A DNA stretch of 64,000 nt from Arctopsyche grandis (GCF_051622035.1 NC_135365.1:16038001-16102000), one strand, 5' to 3'; shown: positions 22,910 through 34,695, counted from the stretch's first letter. Program-made: numbers and translations. Notes: generated from the letters alone by a model not told the origin.

Positions 22910-23406
22910 CAGGCGTCGGCAATCTTTTTTGGCTGCGGATCAAAATCAACCAATATGTGATTATTAAGAAGATGTGTCGGGTCACTGGATATTTTAATTT
23001 TAAAACAGTCTTTTAGTGAATAATTATCTAACGTAGAGATTAGATCGACCGCCAATTTACTTGTACTGATCATCTGATCTTAGCGTATAAACGAGCCGTA
23101 TACAACAACCAATAAGGGCTCGCGATCCATCGACCAATGATCTCTCTGTGTTGTGAGTATAAATATTGGGCGGTTTTAGACCGTGGTTCATTCGGAGCTA
23201 GATCGTCGTCGAAAGAACATTAAACTACCTCTACCATACTGCTGCGTCTTTCACTCCGATCTTGTAAACTCCTCTACACGTCCACGCTACATTGGTGTCC
23301 AGACAATTTAAGTCTTAACCGGTTTACTCAAGTGGGTCACTTGAAATTGTCAAATGAGTAGTATACGTATATAAATAACCCACGGGTCATAGGTTGCCGA
23401 TGCCTG
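22910..23406. mobile_element. hAT-like element with perfect TSD and an embedded LTR-like segment
   Basis: The ends are CAGGCGTCGGCAATC and GTTGCCGATGCCTG, with CTATAGAG duplicated exactly on both sides (22902-22909 and 23407-23414). The middle (about 23090-23300) looks like part of a retroviral-type LTR: AGTATAAATATTGGG (TATA region), then an AACATTAAAC stretch, ending CACGCTACA followed by TTGGTGTCC. It has no transposase and lies in the first intron of the aminopeptidase gene. Confidence 0.8.
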
Positions 23407-23601
23407 CTATAGAGCTTGCTTTTATTCGTCAGGTGAATATTTACTATTCAGTTAGAATGTGTATTATTCAAATAACTAATCGTATTATTATTTCTGACAC
23501 ATCTTTATGCAAAAATTAGCATTATTCATTGAAAAGCTATAAACTTTCTTTTTGTCTTCAATACATACACAAACACTAACAAAAAAGAAATCTCATCTTA
23601 A

Positions 23602-24211
23602 CCCTTTGAATGCTGACCAACGCCGATCAGCGTTTTGTTGACGAGTCCATGGGCCTGAAAAACGCTGATAGGCGTTGTATATTGAGCATGTGCAAAGAAC
23701 AAGAATACTACCTGATAAGCCTTTAAAGGTAACATTGAAAAAAAATGGATTGAACATGGATCATGTAATCCGTGTCATTTATTTGTCAACGTTTATTAAG
23801 ACTCATTTACACCAGAATTTCTGTGAATTTATAACCATAGCAGAATTACCCAATGGAAGCTGCTGAGTATTTTAGATTGTGGCTTGGAATTTAGATTGTG
23901 AACATTACATTTTAACAACAATGAAGAAGATGGAACTACATAATTTTGGAAAAATACATTCATTCTTTTATTAGACTTCTTTTGTTTGTTTTATATTGTT
24001 GCAAGATATATTAGAGAGTCTAAGCACACCTTAACAAAACTCGAAATCCTCGGTAGTAGTTATCTAGGGTAGTGATCTAGGGTTTGTTTGGATTAGCTAC
24101 AATTTTTATACCTGCTTTCTATTGGATTTCTAAATAATTCTCATTGGAAATGTTGGCAAAATTTTCAGCGTGGCGGGCATTCAACACAAAAAAATGTCAG
24201 CACTCGAGGGG
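23602..24211. mobile_element. piggyBac-like non-autonomous element with TTAA target
   Basis: The left end is CCCTTTGAATGCTGACC and the right end GTCAGCACTCGAGGGG. TTAA flanks both sides (23598-23601, 24212-24215), the diagnostic piggyBac target. About 610 bp, without a recognisable transposase. It is the cleanest of three copies. Confidence 0.85.
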
Positions 24212-24302
24212 TTAATCAAGAATATTTTATACATATAGAAACATTTCAAAAGATCATTCATTAATAATGCTACCGGAGCAATTCGGTTATTTGCAAACCC
24301 AA

Positions 24303-24600
24303 ATTACTCAATATGTATCATCATCATTTACAGCCATTCTCCATCCACTACTGGATGAAGGTCTCTCCATTTCCTTTCGTCTCTATTTTGAACAATCCTC
24401 AAATATTAACGACCCATTTCGTTGCACCATTTTAAATTCTCTCGGGTACCATTCGAGCACTTCTATTATCCACTACATATATGACCCACTTATTGCCATT
24501 CCATTTGATTTCACCCACTCCACTAAATCTACTACCCTTGTCATACTTCTCACCCACATATGCCGAGCATACAACGTTCCATACATTGTGCAACATTTAA
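24303..24600 (-). pseudogene. LINE fragment (reverse-transcriptase ORF C-terminal end), decayed
   Basis: The reverse strand matches, at DNA level, the 3' part of the LINE copy at 34205-34695 (shared: CCATCCACT-CTGGATGAA and GACCCAC-ATTGCCATT). Frames are broken. Confidence 0.6.
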
Positions 24601-25192
24601 AATTTAAAAAACCTCATACATGTATGTAAATAAAAATTGTAATAAAATTAATTTATCTAAAAATAGCCAATCAATAAATTTAATAAATTGGTAATAAAAA
24701 CAAGGAAAAGTCTTTTAATTATACGGAAATTTTTATACGAATGCGTTTCATTGAGTAGTTAATAAAATTCATATATAATTGAGTGATTCAATAAAATGAG
24801 TCACTATATATCTGTAATCAAATATAAACCGCGATTAAATGCAAACAGCGGTTTTTAAGAGTGAACTTTTTAATATGTATCATAAAATTTTCATACAGTA
24901 ATTATTCTCAATTGATGAAAATATATGCATGCATTATCACCTCAATTGTTTCGAATAGTAAATTGCCATATTAAAAAAATAAAATAATAACACATTAAAC
25001 AGGTGTGGCAATTATGTATGTTTCACGATTCTTTTGTTAATTATGCACATAACCTTTAAACCCGTGAAAGTACAACCGGTAACTGCAATGGCAGTTTGAT
25101 AATTTTACGTTGAGGCACTTTTTTTTTTAGTCTAGTGACAGTTTTGGGATCGTTTCGATGAGCTTAAGTCGAAAGAGAATATTTTGACTTAC

Positions 25193-25310
25193 TTCAGGAT
25201 GACTTCCAGAATTTGACAGGAGACGTCAGCATTCGGCCACAACACACACCACTCCAACACTCACCGAACGACTGGCGATTAATTTCATATCACGAAACAT
25301 TCACTGTTAT
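25193..25310 (-). promoter_or_regulatory. probable non-coding first exon and promoter of the aminopeptidase gene
   Basis: On the reverse strand a consensus donor CTGAA|GTAAGT sits at 25193/25192, facing the acceptor TTCACAG at 22561 just before the aminopeptidase ATG. The segment is less AT-rich than its surroundings. It contains one short upstream reading frame (ATG at 25232, stop at 25194) of 12 codons, ending just before the donor. The transcription start is not determined. Confidence 0.5.
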
Positions 25311-25590
25311 TTGATAAAAAAATATATCGAGTTACAGAGTTACGCCGATAAAATCATTGAACTGTTGTTATAGTTTCAAATTGTGTCAATGTTGAAATAT
25401 AAAATTTTAAAAAAATGATAAATTTTATTTCGAGTATTTTCCTCCCCCTTTTCAGCTAAAATATTTAAAAATTGACTAATAATAATTTAGTGTGCGCTTT
25501 GAATCTGATTAGTTTGTTTTAGAAGTCCTTCAGTAAATGACGTCACACATTCATAGGGCTTAACATTAATAGTAAATGACGTCATTAATA

Positions 25591-25860
25591 GAGGTAGGAT
25601 AGTCACAGTGCTATCCATTGTTCCATTGTTGTAAATCCATTGTAAAAAAGGTTCGGCAAACCTTTAACAATGCATTTACAACCTTTGAACAATACGCGGC
25701 ACCTTCTGGGTCCGGTGACTAGTCATTAATAGTCACCGGACCCAGAAGGTGCCGCGTATTGTTCAAAGGTTGTAAATGCATTGTTAAAGGTTTGCCGAAC
25801 CTTTTTTACAAAGGATTTACAACAATGGAACAATGGATAACACTGTGACTATCCTACCTC
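25591..25860. repeat. near-perfect 270-bp palindrome (two 130-bp arms, 10-bp spacer)
   Basis: The left arm 25591-25720 and right arm 25731-25860 are reverse complements at 128 of 130 positions by hand count, with spacer AGTCATTAAT. A shorter, diverged copy of the right arm follows at 25870-25950. It is probably a foldback MITE; a transcript would form a long double-stranded hairpin. Confidence 0.9.
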
Positions 25861-26034
25861 TAGTCATTAATAACTAGTGGCCGGATCCACAGCGCGCCGT
25901 TTATTGTTCAATTGTTGTAAAAGGTTCGCCCAACCTTTTTTTTTGTTGTACTCTAGCTTTGTAAATAGAGCCAAACTGCCCCAATTCCTGGAAAAAGCAC
26001 GTTTTCTATCCGCAGTCTATTAATAACACATTAA

Positions 26035-26253
26035 AGGTCTGTTCATACCTATCCAGCACGACCCGTATCCTGCAGGTGTCCTGCAAGTGCGGATAGTATT
26101 CTTTGGTACATTATATGGACGTATTCATACTCCATTCGCGCATGCGCATTTACGCATTCATGCGCGTCCATGTAGAATGTACTAAAGAATATTGTTCGTA
26201 ATTGCAGAATACTTGCAGGATTCGGGTCGTGCTGGATAGGTATGAACAGACCT
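26035..26253. mobile_element. Harbinger-like MITE (219 bp)
   Basis: A compact relative of 3061-3658 with the same inverted ends AGGTCTGTTCATACCTATCC. The centre holds CATGCGCATTTACGCATTCATGCG. The flanks are TAA on the left and AAA on the right, so the target duplication is damaged. Confidence 0.8.
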
Positions 26254-26564
26254 AAATAGAGCAAATGACGTTACACATTAATTGATTCTGATTTCTGTGA
26301 CTAGTGGCCTGGTGCACACATTTGTGCACTTGATAAAAAGTGAATTTTTGAAATTCATCAAGAGAAAATATCATTCACCCCAAGCTAATTATCGTACTCG
26401 AGTGCTGCCACTGCCTTTTCTTATTTCATCTCTGAAGAATGAAGATATGTAAATGCGAACTTAAACTCGCAAAATACAGAAACGAAACGTACACAAAATA
26501 GGGCATGCGTATTGTCTGTCAGTGTGGGTAATGAATTAAGCCTTTTACATATATTATATGTATG

Positions 26565-28535
26565 CAGTGGCGGACTGGGACTGAAATTAGTGCATGCCAG
26601 GAGTTAAAGGGGGCCCCCCCAGGGTTAAAAAAATTTGTCCCCCCCCCCCCATATAACAAAATTTTCTTCTTTCCATCACGCTAAAAATCAAGGGTAAAAA
26701 ATAAATAAAATTTTCAAAAATGGGAATAAACAAATTTAGGTACAATAAAAACGGCAAAAGCAAAATAGATCCATAAATTACATTGTATATTTCGTTTTAA
26801 CCCTTGTCCTAGGTAAATAGAATGCATCATAAAATAATGCGGCATAAAACCGGCTTTTACTTTCGGTAGAAAACAATCAGGGACGTCATTTCAGCTTTTT
26901 CTTGGGGAGGGCAGGCAAAGATTTGTCAAATTGAATTTTTTTTCAAAAAATATTTTTTATATCGGAATAAAAATGGAAAATATTCTTTGCATACACCTTA
27001 TTGAGTTATAAATATGAAAAAAATAAGTTTATTTTTGAAAAAATATTATGTAAAGTGAAAAAAGCGCCGCAGGCGAAAATTTTTTTCCAAAAATCTTCAC
27101 ATAATCGATCACTGATCACGTTTACATAATATAAAAAAATGTGTGCGGCTCTGTTTGTCTGAGTGTGTTTCTGTGTGTCTTTTTATTATTTTTACTATTT
27201 TATATATAGATATGTATGTAAATAAAAAATTATTTTTATCTCAACCAGAAGTAGTACTTTTACCCTATAAGATCGAGGTATTTTTATTTTTTTCTCGGAA
27301 ACTTTTGTTTCGACGTATTGAACTGACATTTCATATCTATAATTATAAACCTAATGCCAAGTTATATATAAAATTTCGTGAACACCCGTTAACCGAAAGT
27401 GACAGTTTACTCCTGTTGGCAGTTTACCGGATTTTTCTTCCACTATTTTAATCGACCCTTTAAATATGTCTGCTCTTCACGATTTTATGTATAATTCCTT
27501 GTATCAATGTGATGAAAATATAATTAAAAAAAATCGTCAAATTTTATTAACCAGAAGTGGAATTTTTTCCTCTTAAAAAAGTCAAAAAATTTTTTTAGCT
27601 CACCCCTGAACGTATCAAGCTGAAAATTTATATTTGTATTCTTTATGTACTAAATTTGATAAGGTTTTGGTCAGAAAGCAATTTTATTAAATAACTAAAA
27701 CTTTTTTTGGACCGAATCTGTTACACATGAAGTTTAAATTCATCTCATTCGTTGTTTCGTGAGAGAATGGACGTCTGCAAATACATAAAATAAAAATACG
27801 ACAAAAAATAAAATCAATTGTGATTGAACCGATTCAGTAAAATATTAATTTAAAATCTTTCTTGAAAACAAAAAATATATAAACTTTCGAAAAAATAAAC
27901 GTTACACATCTGTTTTTGAGGCGAAATAAAGTAAAGGGGACCTTTCTATAGAATGAACAATTTCTAAGAATTTTACCCACGGCATACCACTTAAAAACCA
28001 AAATATACTTGCTTTGAAATAATTTTTTTTTTCAAAGCACATAGCAGCGATTATTTTATTAGTTACCCAAAAGTAACATACATAAGAAATAAACGTAGCA
28101 TTCATAGATCCATAGAATCTCATTAATCATTAAATTCATAATATTTTCTAAATTCACACTATTCCTTAACTTAGGGGGGTGAGTGCCCTCCTATGCCCCC
28201 CCCCCCCCAAATTACGTCCCTGAAAAAAATGCATAATATTTTCAATTAATGTTAATCGAAAATCGGGATTTTGGGGAGGGGGCCCCTATCCTATATTTCT
28301 ATATACATGGATGTGTGGATTGAAACTGTTTAAAATTGTGTATTTAAATCTTACTATATCGTCGAAGTATAATCAAATGTTATTTTTAAAGTATGAACTT
28401 AATTTAAATCGCTGGTTGATGATGAGTTAATTTAATAAAAAGTTATTTAATTTTACTGAGGGCCCATATTTTCTAACAGATAGTGGGGCCCACATGCCAT
28501 CGGGCATGTTCGCTTGTATGGCCAGTCCGCTACTG
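26565..28535. mobile_element. outer hAT-like element with perfect 8-bp TSD
   Basis: The ends are CAGTGGCGGACTGG and CCAGTCCGCTACTG, flanked by TATGTATG on both sides (26557-26564, 28536-28543). Without the nested element at 26878-28222 its own length is about 0.63 kb. It contains a poly-C tract near 26640 and no transposase. Confidence 0.85.
26878..28222. mobile_element. inner hAT-like element (1,345 bp) nested in 26565-28535
   Basis: The ends are CAGGGACGTCATTT and AAATTACGTCCCTG. The flanks AAAACAAT and AAAAAAAT differ at one of eight bases. A truncated copy interrupts the mariner at 1335. Reading frames inside are short and unrelated to known transposases. Confidence 0.8.
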
Positions 28536-28546
28536 TATGTATGTAC

Positions 28547-28707
28547 CAGTGGCGTGCGTTGAAATGCTCTCTCCTTTTGTCGTACAGCCTTACTTAATGT
28601 GCGCGAGCAGGATACAAGAGGAACAGGGTGTTCCCCTTGTATCCTGCTCGCGCACATTAAGTAAAGCTGTACGACAAAAAGAGAGAGAATTTCTCCGCAC
28701 GCCACTG
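28547..28707. mobile_element. hAT foldback MITE (161 bp) with perfect 8-bp TSD
   Basis: The ends are CAGTGGCGTGCG and CGCACGCCACTG, with GTATGTAC on both sides (28539-28546, 28708-28715). Almost the whole length is an inverted repeat centred on AACAGGGTGTTCC. The false reading frames on both strands of this segment read almost the same for that reason. Confidence 0.9.
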
Positions 28708-28739
28708 GTATGTACATATGTAGATGAACGGGATTGAAC

Positions 28740-29595
28740 ATGTGACGTCACAAAATCAACAAACCTTTTTCTGGTAATAAAATATTTCATGTCATTTATT
28801 ATTAAAATCGATCATTTACATATATGTATGTAGATTGAATGTAAAAAAACACATATGTATAATGTAGACAAGGACGTATAATATTTTGGTGGAGGAAGGT
28901 CAAAGAAAAATCAAAATCATTTGATATAATTTATGGACCTCCGTGTAAAATGATACATTGATGACTCATAGATTTTTTGCATCAGACCTTTATCTTCTAG
29001 AAAAGAAAAAAAATATATTTAAACGGAAATGTCAATCATTCCAGGCACATATGTCACAGGTCTCTAATAGCGGCCCAAATGACGATACTGGCAACACTAG
29101 CACCAACAATTCATAACACGTAACATTTTTCATTTTACATTTTTCGAATTGCCCAATATAAAGAAGATTTGCCCAATATTTTCTTTCCCATAAATGTTTT
29201 CGAGATATACTTCAACTTCATTAACCGGTTTGAATAACGTCTCAACAACAATACTTGGCAACAATACATTTTATACATATGATGGTTATCGATTGTTTTT
29301 GCCCGATTGATTTATAATACTCTGTTATGTATTTAATCAGAACAACTTTATTGTCATGCATATAAAATAATATATGTATAAACAAGAGCGTAAGTTGAGA
29401 TACGTCTGTAGATAATTACTATCTTTATTAGGGGTTATTGACATTTTAGCGTATTATTTTCAGTGTAAAATTTCCATTGTTTGCTTTATAAAATTATTTT
29501 GCACCAATTTAACGTACCCATTAAAAGTTACAAAATAAATCCCTTAAAATAATTTATAATACACCCATATATACTAACCTGAAAAAACTGCATGC
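28740..29595. other. AT-rich intergenic sequence, nothing recognised
   Basis: No gene, RNA or defined repeat was identified in this stretch. Confidence 0.5.
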
Positions 29596-29602
29596 TATAT
29601 AT

Positions 29603-30028
29603 AATATTCCGTTTGTTACAGACATTACTAACAAACTAACCAGTAGATTCTATGAAAGAATCACTAATAACCATACTAACACACTTGTGAAGAGTCTCGG
29701 TGATTACAACAAAATGTCTATACCCTTCAGGTATAAACACAGATTACCTAAACACAATCTGCTTTAGGTCATCGACTTTAGATAGTCTTTAATTAATATT
29801 ATGTATTAGATGTATTATGAACATTTATAAGGATTGTAAATAGGTTTTTGAGCTCTTTTTCCTATTATGCTTTAGATTAACATTAGAATAATATAATACT
29901 GTGATTACTAACCAAATTAAATTAAAATTGTAAAATAGAAAATGATCAGTAGATCAGTAGCTATTAAAATAGATATAAGATGTATTGTGAACATAATTTC
30001 GTAATAATAAAAAGCATTTAAAAATCAA
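29603..30028 (+). pseudogene. Jockey-like LINE 3' end (C-terminus and 3' UTR)
   Basis: An open stretch 29603-29767 reads TDITNKLTSRFYERITNNH and ends RYKHRLPKHNLL and stop, the typical C-terminal end of a Jockey-type non-LTR retrotransposon. A 260-base 3' UTR follows, closing with TAATAATAAAAAGCATTTAA. 5' truncation is normal for such copies. Two further copies of the 3' UTR lie at 40885-41610 and, reversed, at 42541-43130. Confidence 0.75.
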
Positions 30029-30029
30029 A

Positions 30030-31499
30030 ATCAAATTAAAAGTTACAATCGCCAAAACAGCCGTTTTTTTTTATTATTTATAACTATATATGTACATACT
30101 TAGTAGGTACATATAGAGTTTATTTTACATTATGATTTATGATCCAATTACTGATATTAGATGAGCTTAACTTTTGATTACATCGATTAAAAAAAGATTA
30201 GAAACTCAAGTTGAAAAAATTGATAGAACATAAGTACCCAATTGATCAACCGTAATCTTATCTTTTTAATAACGAAACATAGCTACACATATAAAAAAGA
30301 GTGTACTTGATTTCGTCAATAAAACATTTTTATTGAATATCGATTGTACGTGTACATAAAAACACTTAGAAATATTGTATATGAAAAGAAGTTGTTTAAA
30401 TTTTTCAATTTCACAAAATAGCCATCGCTTTCAGCAGGATTCTGTGAACAAAGTCGAAAGCTTTTTAGAGTTTTTGACAGTTTTAATCCCTTGTCAGTCA
30501 CAGGGGTTGGTCGATTCAAAGGGAGGCTTCATTGTTCCTGAGGGGAGAGTCGCTCTGTCCTGGTATTTAATTGAACCTAAAACTTCTCAGTTTGACTTTA
30601 TAAACACTCACATAAATAAATGAATAGGCTAATGCGCTGACAGAGTTTATATGCCTACGAATATGTACGTATTAGGTATTGAAAATTACCCCATAATAAA
30701 TTATTTTATCGACGAGAGAAGTCGTCATACTATTATACATATAGAGTATAGAGGACTTGCTCTGATTTTTAATCAACAACTTAAAGTATGAGATGTATAT
30801 GTATAGTATAACTATTAAAAATACTTGATATTTACTTACACATGTATGTAAGTCTGAATGTTACTAAGAAAACAGTATTCATAGGAAGTAATATTTTGTT
30901 ACTAAATGAAATATTGTACAAAGTGAATTAAGCAGACACACGATTATTGACGTTTTCGTATACTTAAATGGCGAACTATGATAAGTCGATGTCGATATGA
31001 TCGAAATGATCATTACGTGGTCGGACATGCCTATCGGAATACACAAAAATGTACAGTTACAACAATCGTTGTAGTTGCTATGATGCAGTATCGTTGGTAA
31101 TAACAACAATCATCGTTCAGTCGAATTATCGTTCGAGATTAGGTTCGTGCTCTCAATTACAGAGCAAACTTCAATCGTCGTGTAAGCACGTTAAATTCCT
31201 CAAATTAAGTACATAAGTTCAAAACGGAAAATACCTACTATTCAAGACTTTCTCTATTTAAAATATAAATATTAGAAAAAACATATGTATGTTTATTTCA
31301 GAAAACATTGATTGACGTTATGTAAAAAGGAGGAATGATATTTGGGACACTTTATGTATATGAAGCAATTTTAAAAAGTTAATCATACGGAACTGCAAAG
31401 ATGAATATGATTAATTCAAGACAATTGTATGGTGGTGGCAGAAGCCCAAAATGATCCAATGATTGTGTGGTTATACTGATGAACTATCTACTATGTAAT
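30030..31499. other. AT-rich intergenic sequence, nothing supported
   Basis: An 82-codon open frame at 30375-30623 has no recognisable similarity and no supporting signals. The remainder is AT-rich. Confidence 0.5.
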
Positions 31500-31935
31500 T
31501 AGCAGCAAAGTTAGTTTCTGCTTAGCTTCGAGAGGCGCCAGGTTTGATCCCATAAGCTGATCTCGATTGAAAAGAATTTTTCTGAGTATATCTGTAGTGC
31601 TGCTGGTCAGACTTGGATATTTGTGACTCCAGGTCGGTCGTTTCCTATCAGAGTTGGCCAATTTTCTCTGATTTCATTGTTGAAACGGTTCCCGGTAAAA
31701 TTGGCTAAATATCCTTCCTACATACGATGTCACCACTATTTGAGATTGATTAATGTACAATAAAATGGATGCACAATTCATAGATGTCTCGTTAATTTGG
31801 GAGTTTTTCAGTGTCTCGTAATTCAGCGACTTGTATCTATAATAAAAAAAAAATGCTGCAATGTTTGTAATTGGCCTGGAAGGCGCATTGGGGTTACCTG
31901 TAAGGCCTGGTATATGTATATGTACGTAAAAAATA
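31500..31935 (+). repeat. tRNA-derived SINE, head type 1
   Basis: Head CTTCGAGAGGCGCCAGGTTTGA, full body, and a tail with CTGGAAGGCGCATTGGGG. The final hairpin arm is shortened to AGGCCTGG. Confidence 0.8.
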
Positions 31936-32213
31936 AATAATGATACACAATATGAAAACCCAAAAATCAGGTATATCTGACTGTCATCTCAAGAGGATAT
32001 TCTCAATATAGTTTTATAATATCATCTTAATAATATATGTAGGTACATAACTTCTATGAAGTTTTTAACGTATACATTTTCTTTGCATGGTCTTTAGGAA
32101 CGCTGTATAAAATCTTTCTTTTGAAAGAATATATAAATTTAATTTTAAATCATCCGGGTGGGGCTAGTAAGAGAACAACTCACAAAAAATTAGGATAAAA
32201 TAACTATTCAGAT

Positions 32214-32520
32214 TAACCAGCAGCGTGGACTAGTGGTTAGCATATAATGCTTTCAAACAAAGTGGTCACGGGTTCGATTCCCACCAGTTGTTGCTGGCCA
32301 GACCTCAGGTATGTGACTCTAGGTCGATATTTTCCTATCAAAGTTTGCCAATTTATCTGATTTTCATTTAAAATTGGATTTATTCAACATCTCGATTTTT
32401 CGCTGATTTCTACATATAAATGCTGCAAATATCTCTATAGTTGTCTCTGTGGATGTTGATTGTATTTACTTTGTATATGTAATTTTTACAATGCTTCTGT
32501 ACAATGTTTGACTATAGATG
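32214..32520 (+). repeat. tRNA-derived SINE with intact box A and box B, head type 2
   Basis: The head TGGACTAGTGGTTAGCATA gives a box A and GGTTCGATTCC is a perfect box B, so the internal RNA polymerase III promoter looks functional. The body is shortened and the tail hairpin is missing. It is not a tRNA gene: the anticodon arm and acceptor stem cannot be formed. Confidence 0.8.
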
Positions 32521-32571
32521 TCGTATTTAATGTAAAAATATATAATAATTAAGTAGTTATAATTTATATTT

Positions 32572-32660
32572 CTTGATCTGTATACAGATGTACAAATCAA
32601 TCTGTATACAGATCAAGATATAAGATGCGACGAATGTAATTGTAGTACACTCGTCGCATC
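32572..32660. other. two adjacent hairpins
   Basis: An 18-bp perfect stem (CTTGATCTGTATACAGAT at 32572-32589, complement at 32600-32617) has a 10-base loop, and the arm itself contains the palindrome CTGTATACAG. It is followed by a 10-bp stem GATGCGACGA/TCGTCGCATC. The second hairpin resembles that at 3445-3487. Confidence 0.6.
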
Positions 32661-32954
32661 GGAGAGATCTATTATGACGATTAAAAAAAATAATATAAAA
32701 ACTAGTTTTATAAATTTAAATAAAATAAGACAGAAACTTTAATGTATTACAGTTGAAATGAATTGAAACTATCATTCAATTTAAAATTAACTTAATTGCA
32801 ATCAGTACAATTTATTTATATCATCAATGACCTATGTTTACATATTATATGTTTACATATTATATCGGTATGCTTATTTATTGTTTAAATTTTTTTATTT
32901 TATATCTACTATGCGATATTCGTTTTTTTTTTACTATATTTCTGTTGTAATGGG

Positions 32955-33220
32955 CGTTATAATAACTTAGGAATAAAACCGTTTTGCATCGATCGTATAT
33001 GTTGAATTGATTTTGGAATTGGAAGAGCGGCATTTGTCAGCGTGTCTTGGCCACAAAGCGGCCCATTATGCGGCCATCTAATTTTGTTACAAATGACCGG
33101 CCAGACCGCATCCATTTCAATTGTCTCGCATTGGCCGTCATTATATCTGATGATGGCAGCAGTGCACCTTTGTGTCAAGAAGACAACTCCAGGGTTGAGA
33201 TACATGTTATAATACAATAA
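32955..33220. promoter_or_regulatory. GC-enriched non-coding island
   Basis: Higher GC than its surroundings, with GGCCACAAAGCGGCCC and ACCGGCCAGACCGC. The reverse-strand frame across it shows no known domain. I infer a candidate conserved regulatory element. Confidence 0.3.
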
Positions 33221-33639
33221 GGAAATTTTCCCAATAGTTTTGCATAAATACGTTTTTTTTCACAAGTGTACGACAAAGTATTTTCTGACCTATATACGAC
33301 AAAGAATTTTCAATAAATTTTGAGTAAATGTTATTAATAAATAAATCACCGATAATTTCATATCATGAAACAGAGTTCGATTTGAAAAGAAAACAATGAT
33401 GAAACGATCGGACTATATTGCAAGCACATGGCAGTATGATTCAAATTTAATTGAGAATACAAAGTTGAGAGAATGATAGGGATATATTTTGAGATAAATT
33501 ATACGGTATTATCACATAAATTTATCAAGTAGCTACATACAAATATAAAAAAATCCTTAATATTTGTTTCCTTACATATGTATGTATCTATTATTTTTAT
33601 ACTCCCCGTGATATCACGACATCTATGGTATTAAACTTG

Positions 33640-33905
33640 TACATATATAAATTTATAGATTATTCATTTTAAAATCATATTCAAATAGTGGTGACATTAT
33701 GGGTGTAATGGTTTTTGCCAATTTGATGGAGGAACCGTTTCAACAATGAAAACAGATAAATTCGCAAACTCTGGTAGGAAACGATCGACTTGGAGTCACA
33801 AATAGCTGAGTCTAACCAGTAGCATTATAGATTATACTCATACTATAGGTCAGCTCACAGGATCGAACCTCTCGGTGATTAGTATAAAAGCAACCAGTGC
33901 TGGCT
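33640..33905 (-). repeat. tRNA-derived SINE, head type 1, reverse
   Basis: The body in reverse (GAGGAACCGTTTCAACAATG, GGAAACGATCGACTTGGAGT) is followed by the complement of the head (CAGGATCGAACCTCTCGGTG). Confidence 0.8.
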
Positions 33906-34204
33906 TAATTATACTATAATTTTTCATTTTATAATACATATTTTTGAGTGAGACAATAACCATTTCGCTAAATTCCAAATCACATGACAAATTGTTATCA
34001 TACGATTACATTTTGCTTACCATTTATTTATATACATAAATACCATTTATATATGTACATACATGCAATTCATATTAATTACCAAAAGGTTATCACAGAT
34101 TTGATATAAACACACTATCGACAACTATTTTTTATTGACCAAGGAAGCGTATTGAGAGACTAATAAAATAAAAATAAGCTTCACTGCAGTTTATTGATTT
34201 GTAA

Positions 34205-34695
34205 ATCAATTACAACCATTCGCCATCCACTGCTGGATGAAAGCCTCTCCAATACGCTTCCATTCGTCTCCGTTTTGGGCAACTCTCATCCATCTCATCC
34301 TACAAATTTTTCTGATTTCATCCACTATTCTCCCTCGTGGCCTTCCTTGCACCCATTTACATTATCTCTACTACATACCATTCGTGTACTCCTTTCGTCC
34401 ATCCATCGTTCCGTTCCGTTCTTCTAGCTACGTGACCCACCAATTGCCATTTCAATATTTTTACTCTCACCATTATATCAACAACCAAATATGCCATTCT
34501 TCTCACCCACTAATTCCGTTTTCTACCTCTCCTCGTTATCCCAAGCATACTATTTTAATGTACTGGACTTTATGCAGCATTCTGGCGTTCAGTGCCCAAG
34601 CTTCGCATCCATATGTCAAGTCACATTGATCGAAGATTCTTTTCTTCAGCACAGTGGCATTTTAGATCTGAAAACGGCATCCACTCTATCCTAAC
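34205..34695 (-). pseudogene. LINE reverse-transcriptase C-terminal end, decayed
   Basis: The reverse strand reads KWVQGRPRGRIVDEIRKI and then WMRVAQNGDEWKRIGEAFIQ, the characteristic end of many insect LINE ORF2 proteins. Upstream NGNWWVT and further pieces are broken by stops. Frames on the forward strand here are shadows. Confidence 0.75.

Noticed and set aside
24267-24629. 120-codon frame on the + strand
   Set aside because: The region is the reverse complement of a decayed LINE C-terminal end, as at 34.2 kb.
28427-28790. Three frames with near-identical peptides on both strands
   Set aside because: They follow from the inverted-repeat structure of the MITE at 28547-28707 and its flanks.
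30375-30623. 82-codon frame on the + strand
   Set aside because: No recognisable domain, no splice or promoter context, AT-rich surroundings.
32214-32285. Possible tRNA gene
   Set aside because: Boxes A and B are good but no acceptor or anticodon stem forms, and the body of a SINE follows.
32957-33217. 86-codon reverse frame with several Cys and Trp
   Set aside because: No family pattern recognised; better treated as a GC-enriched non-coding island.
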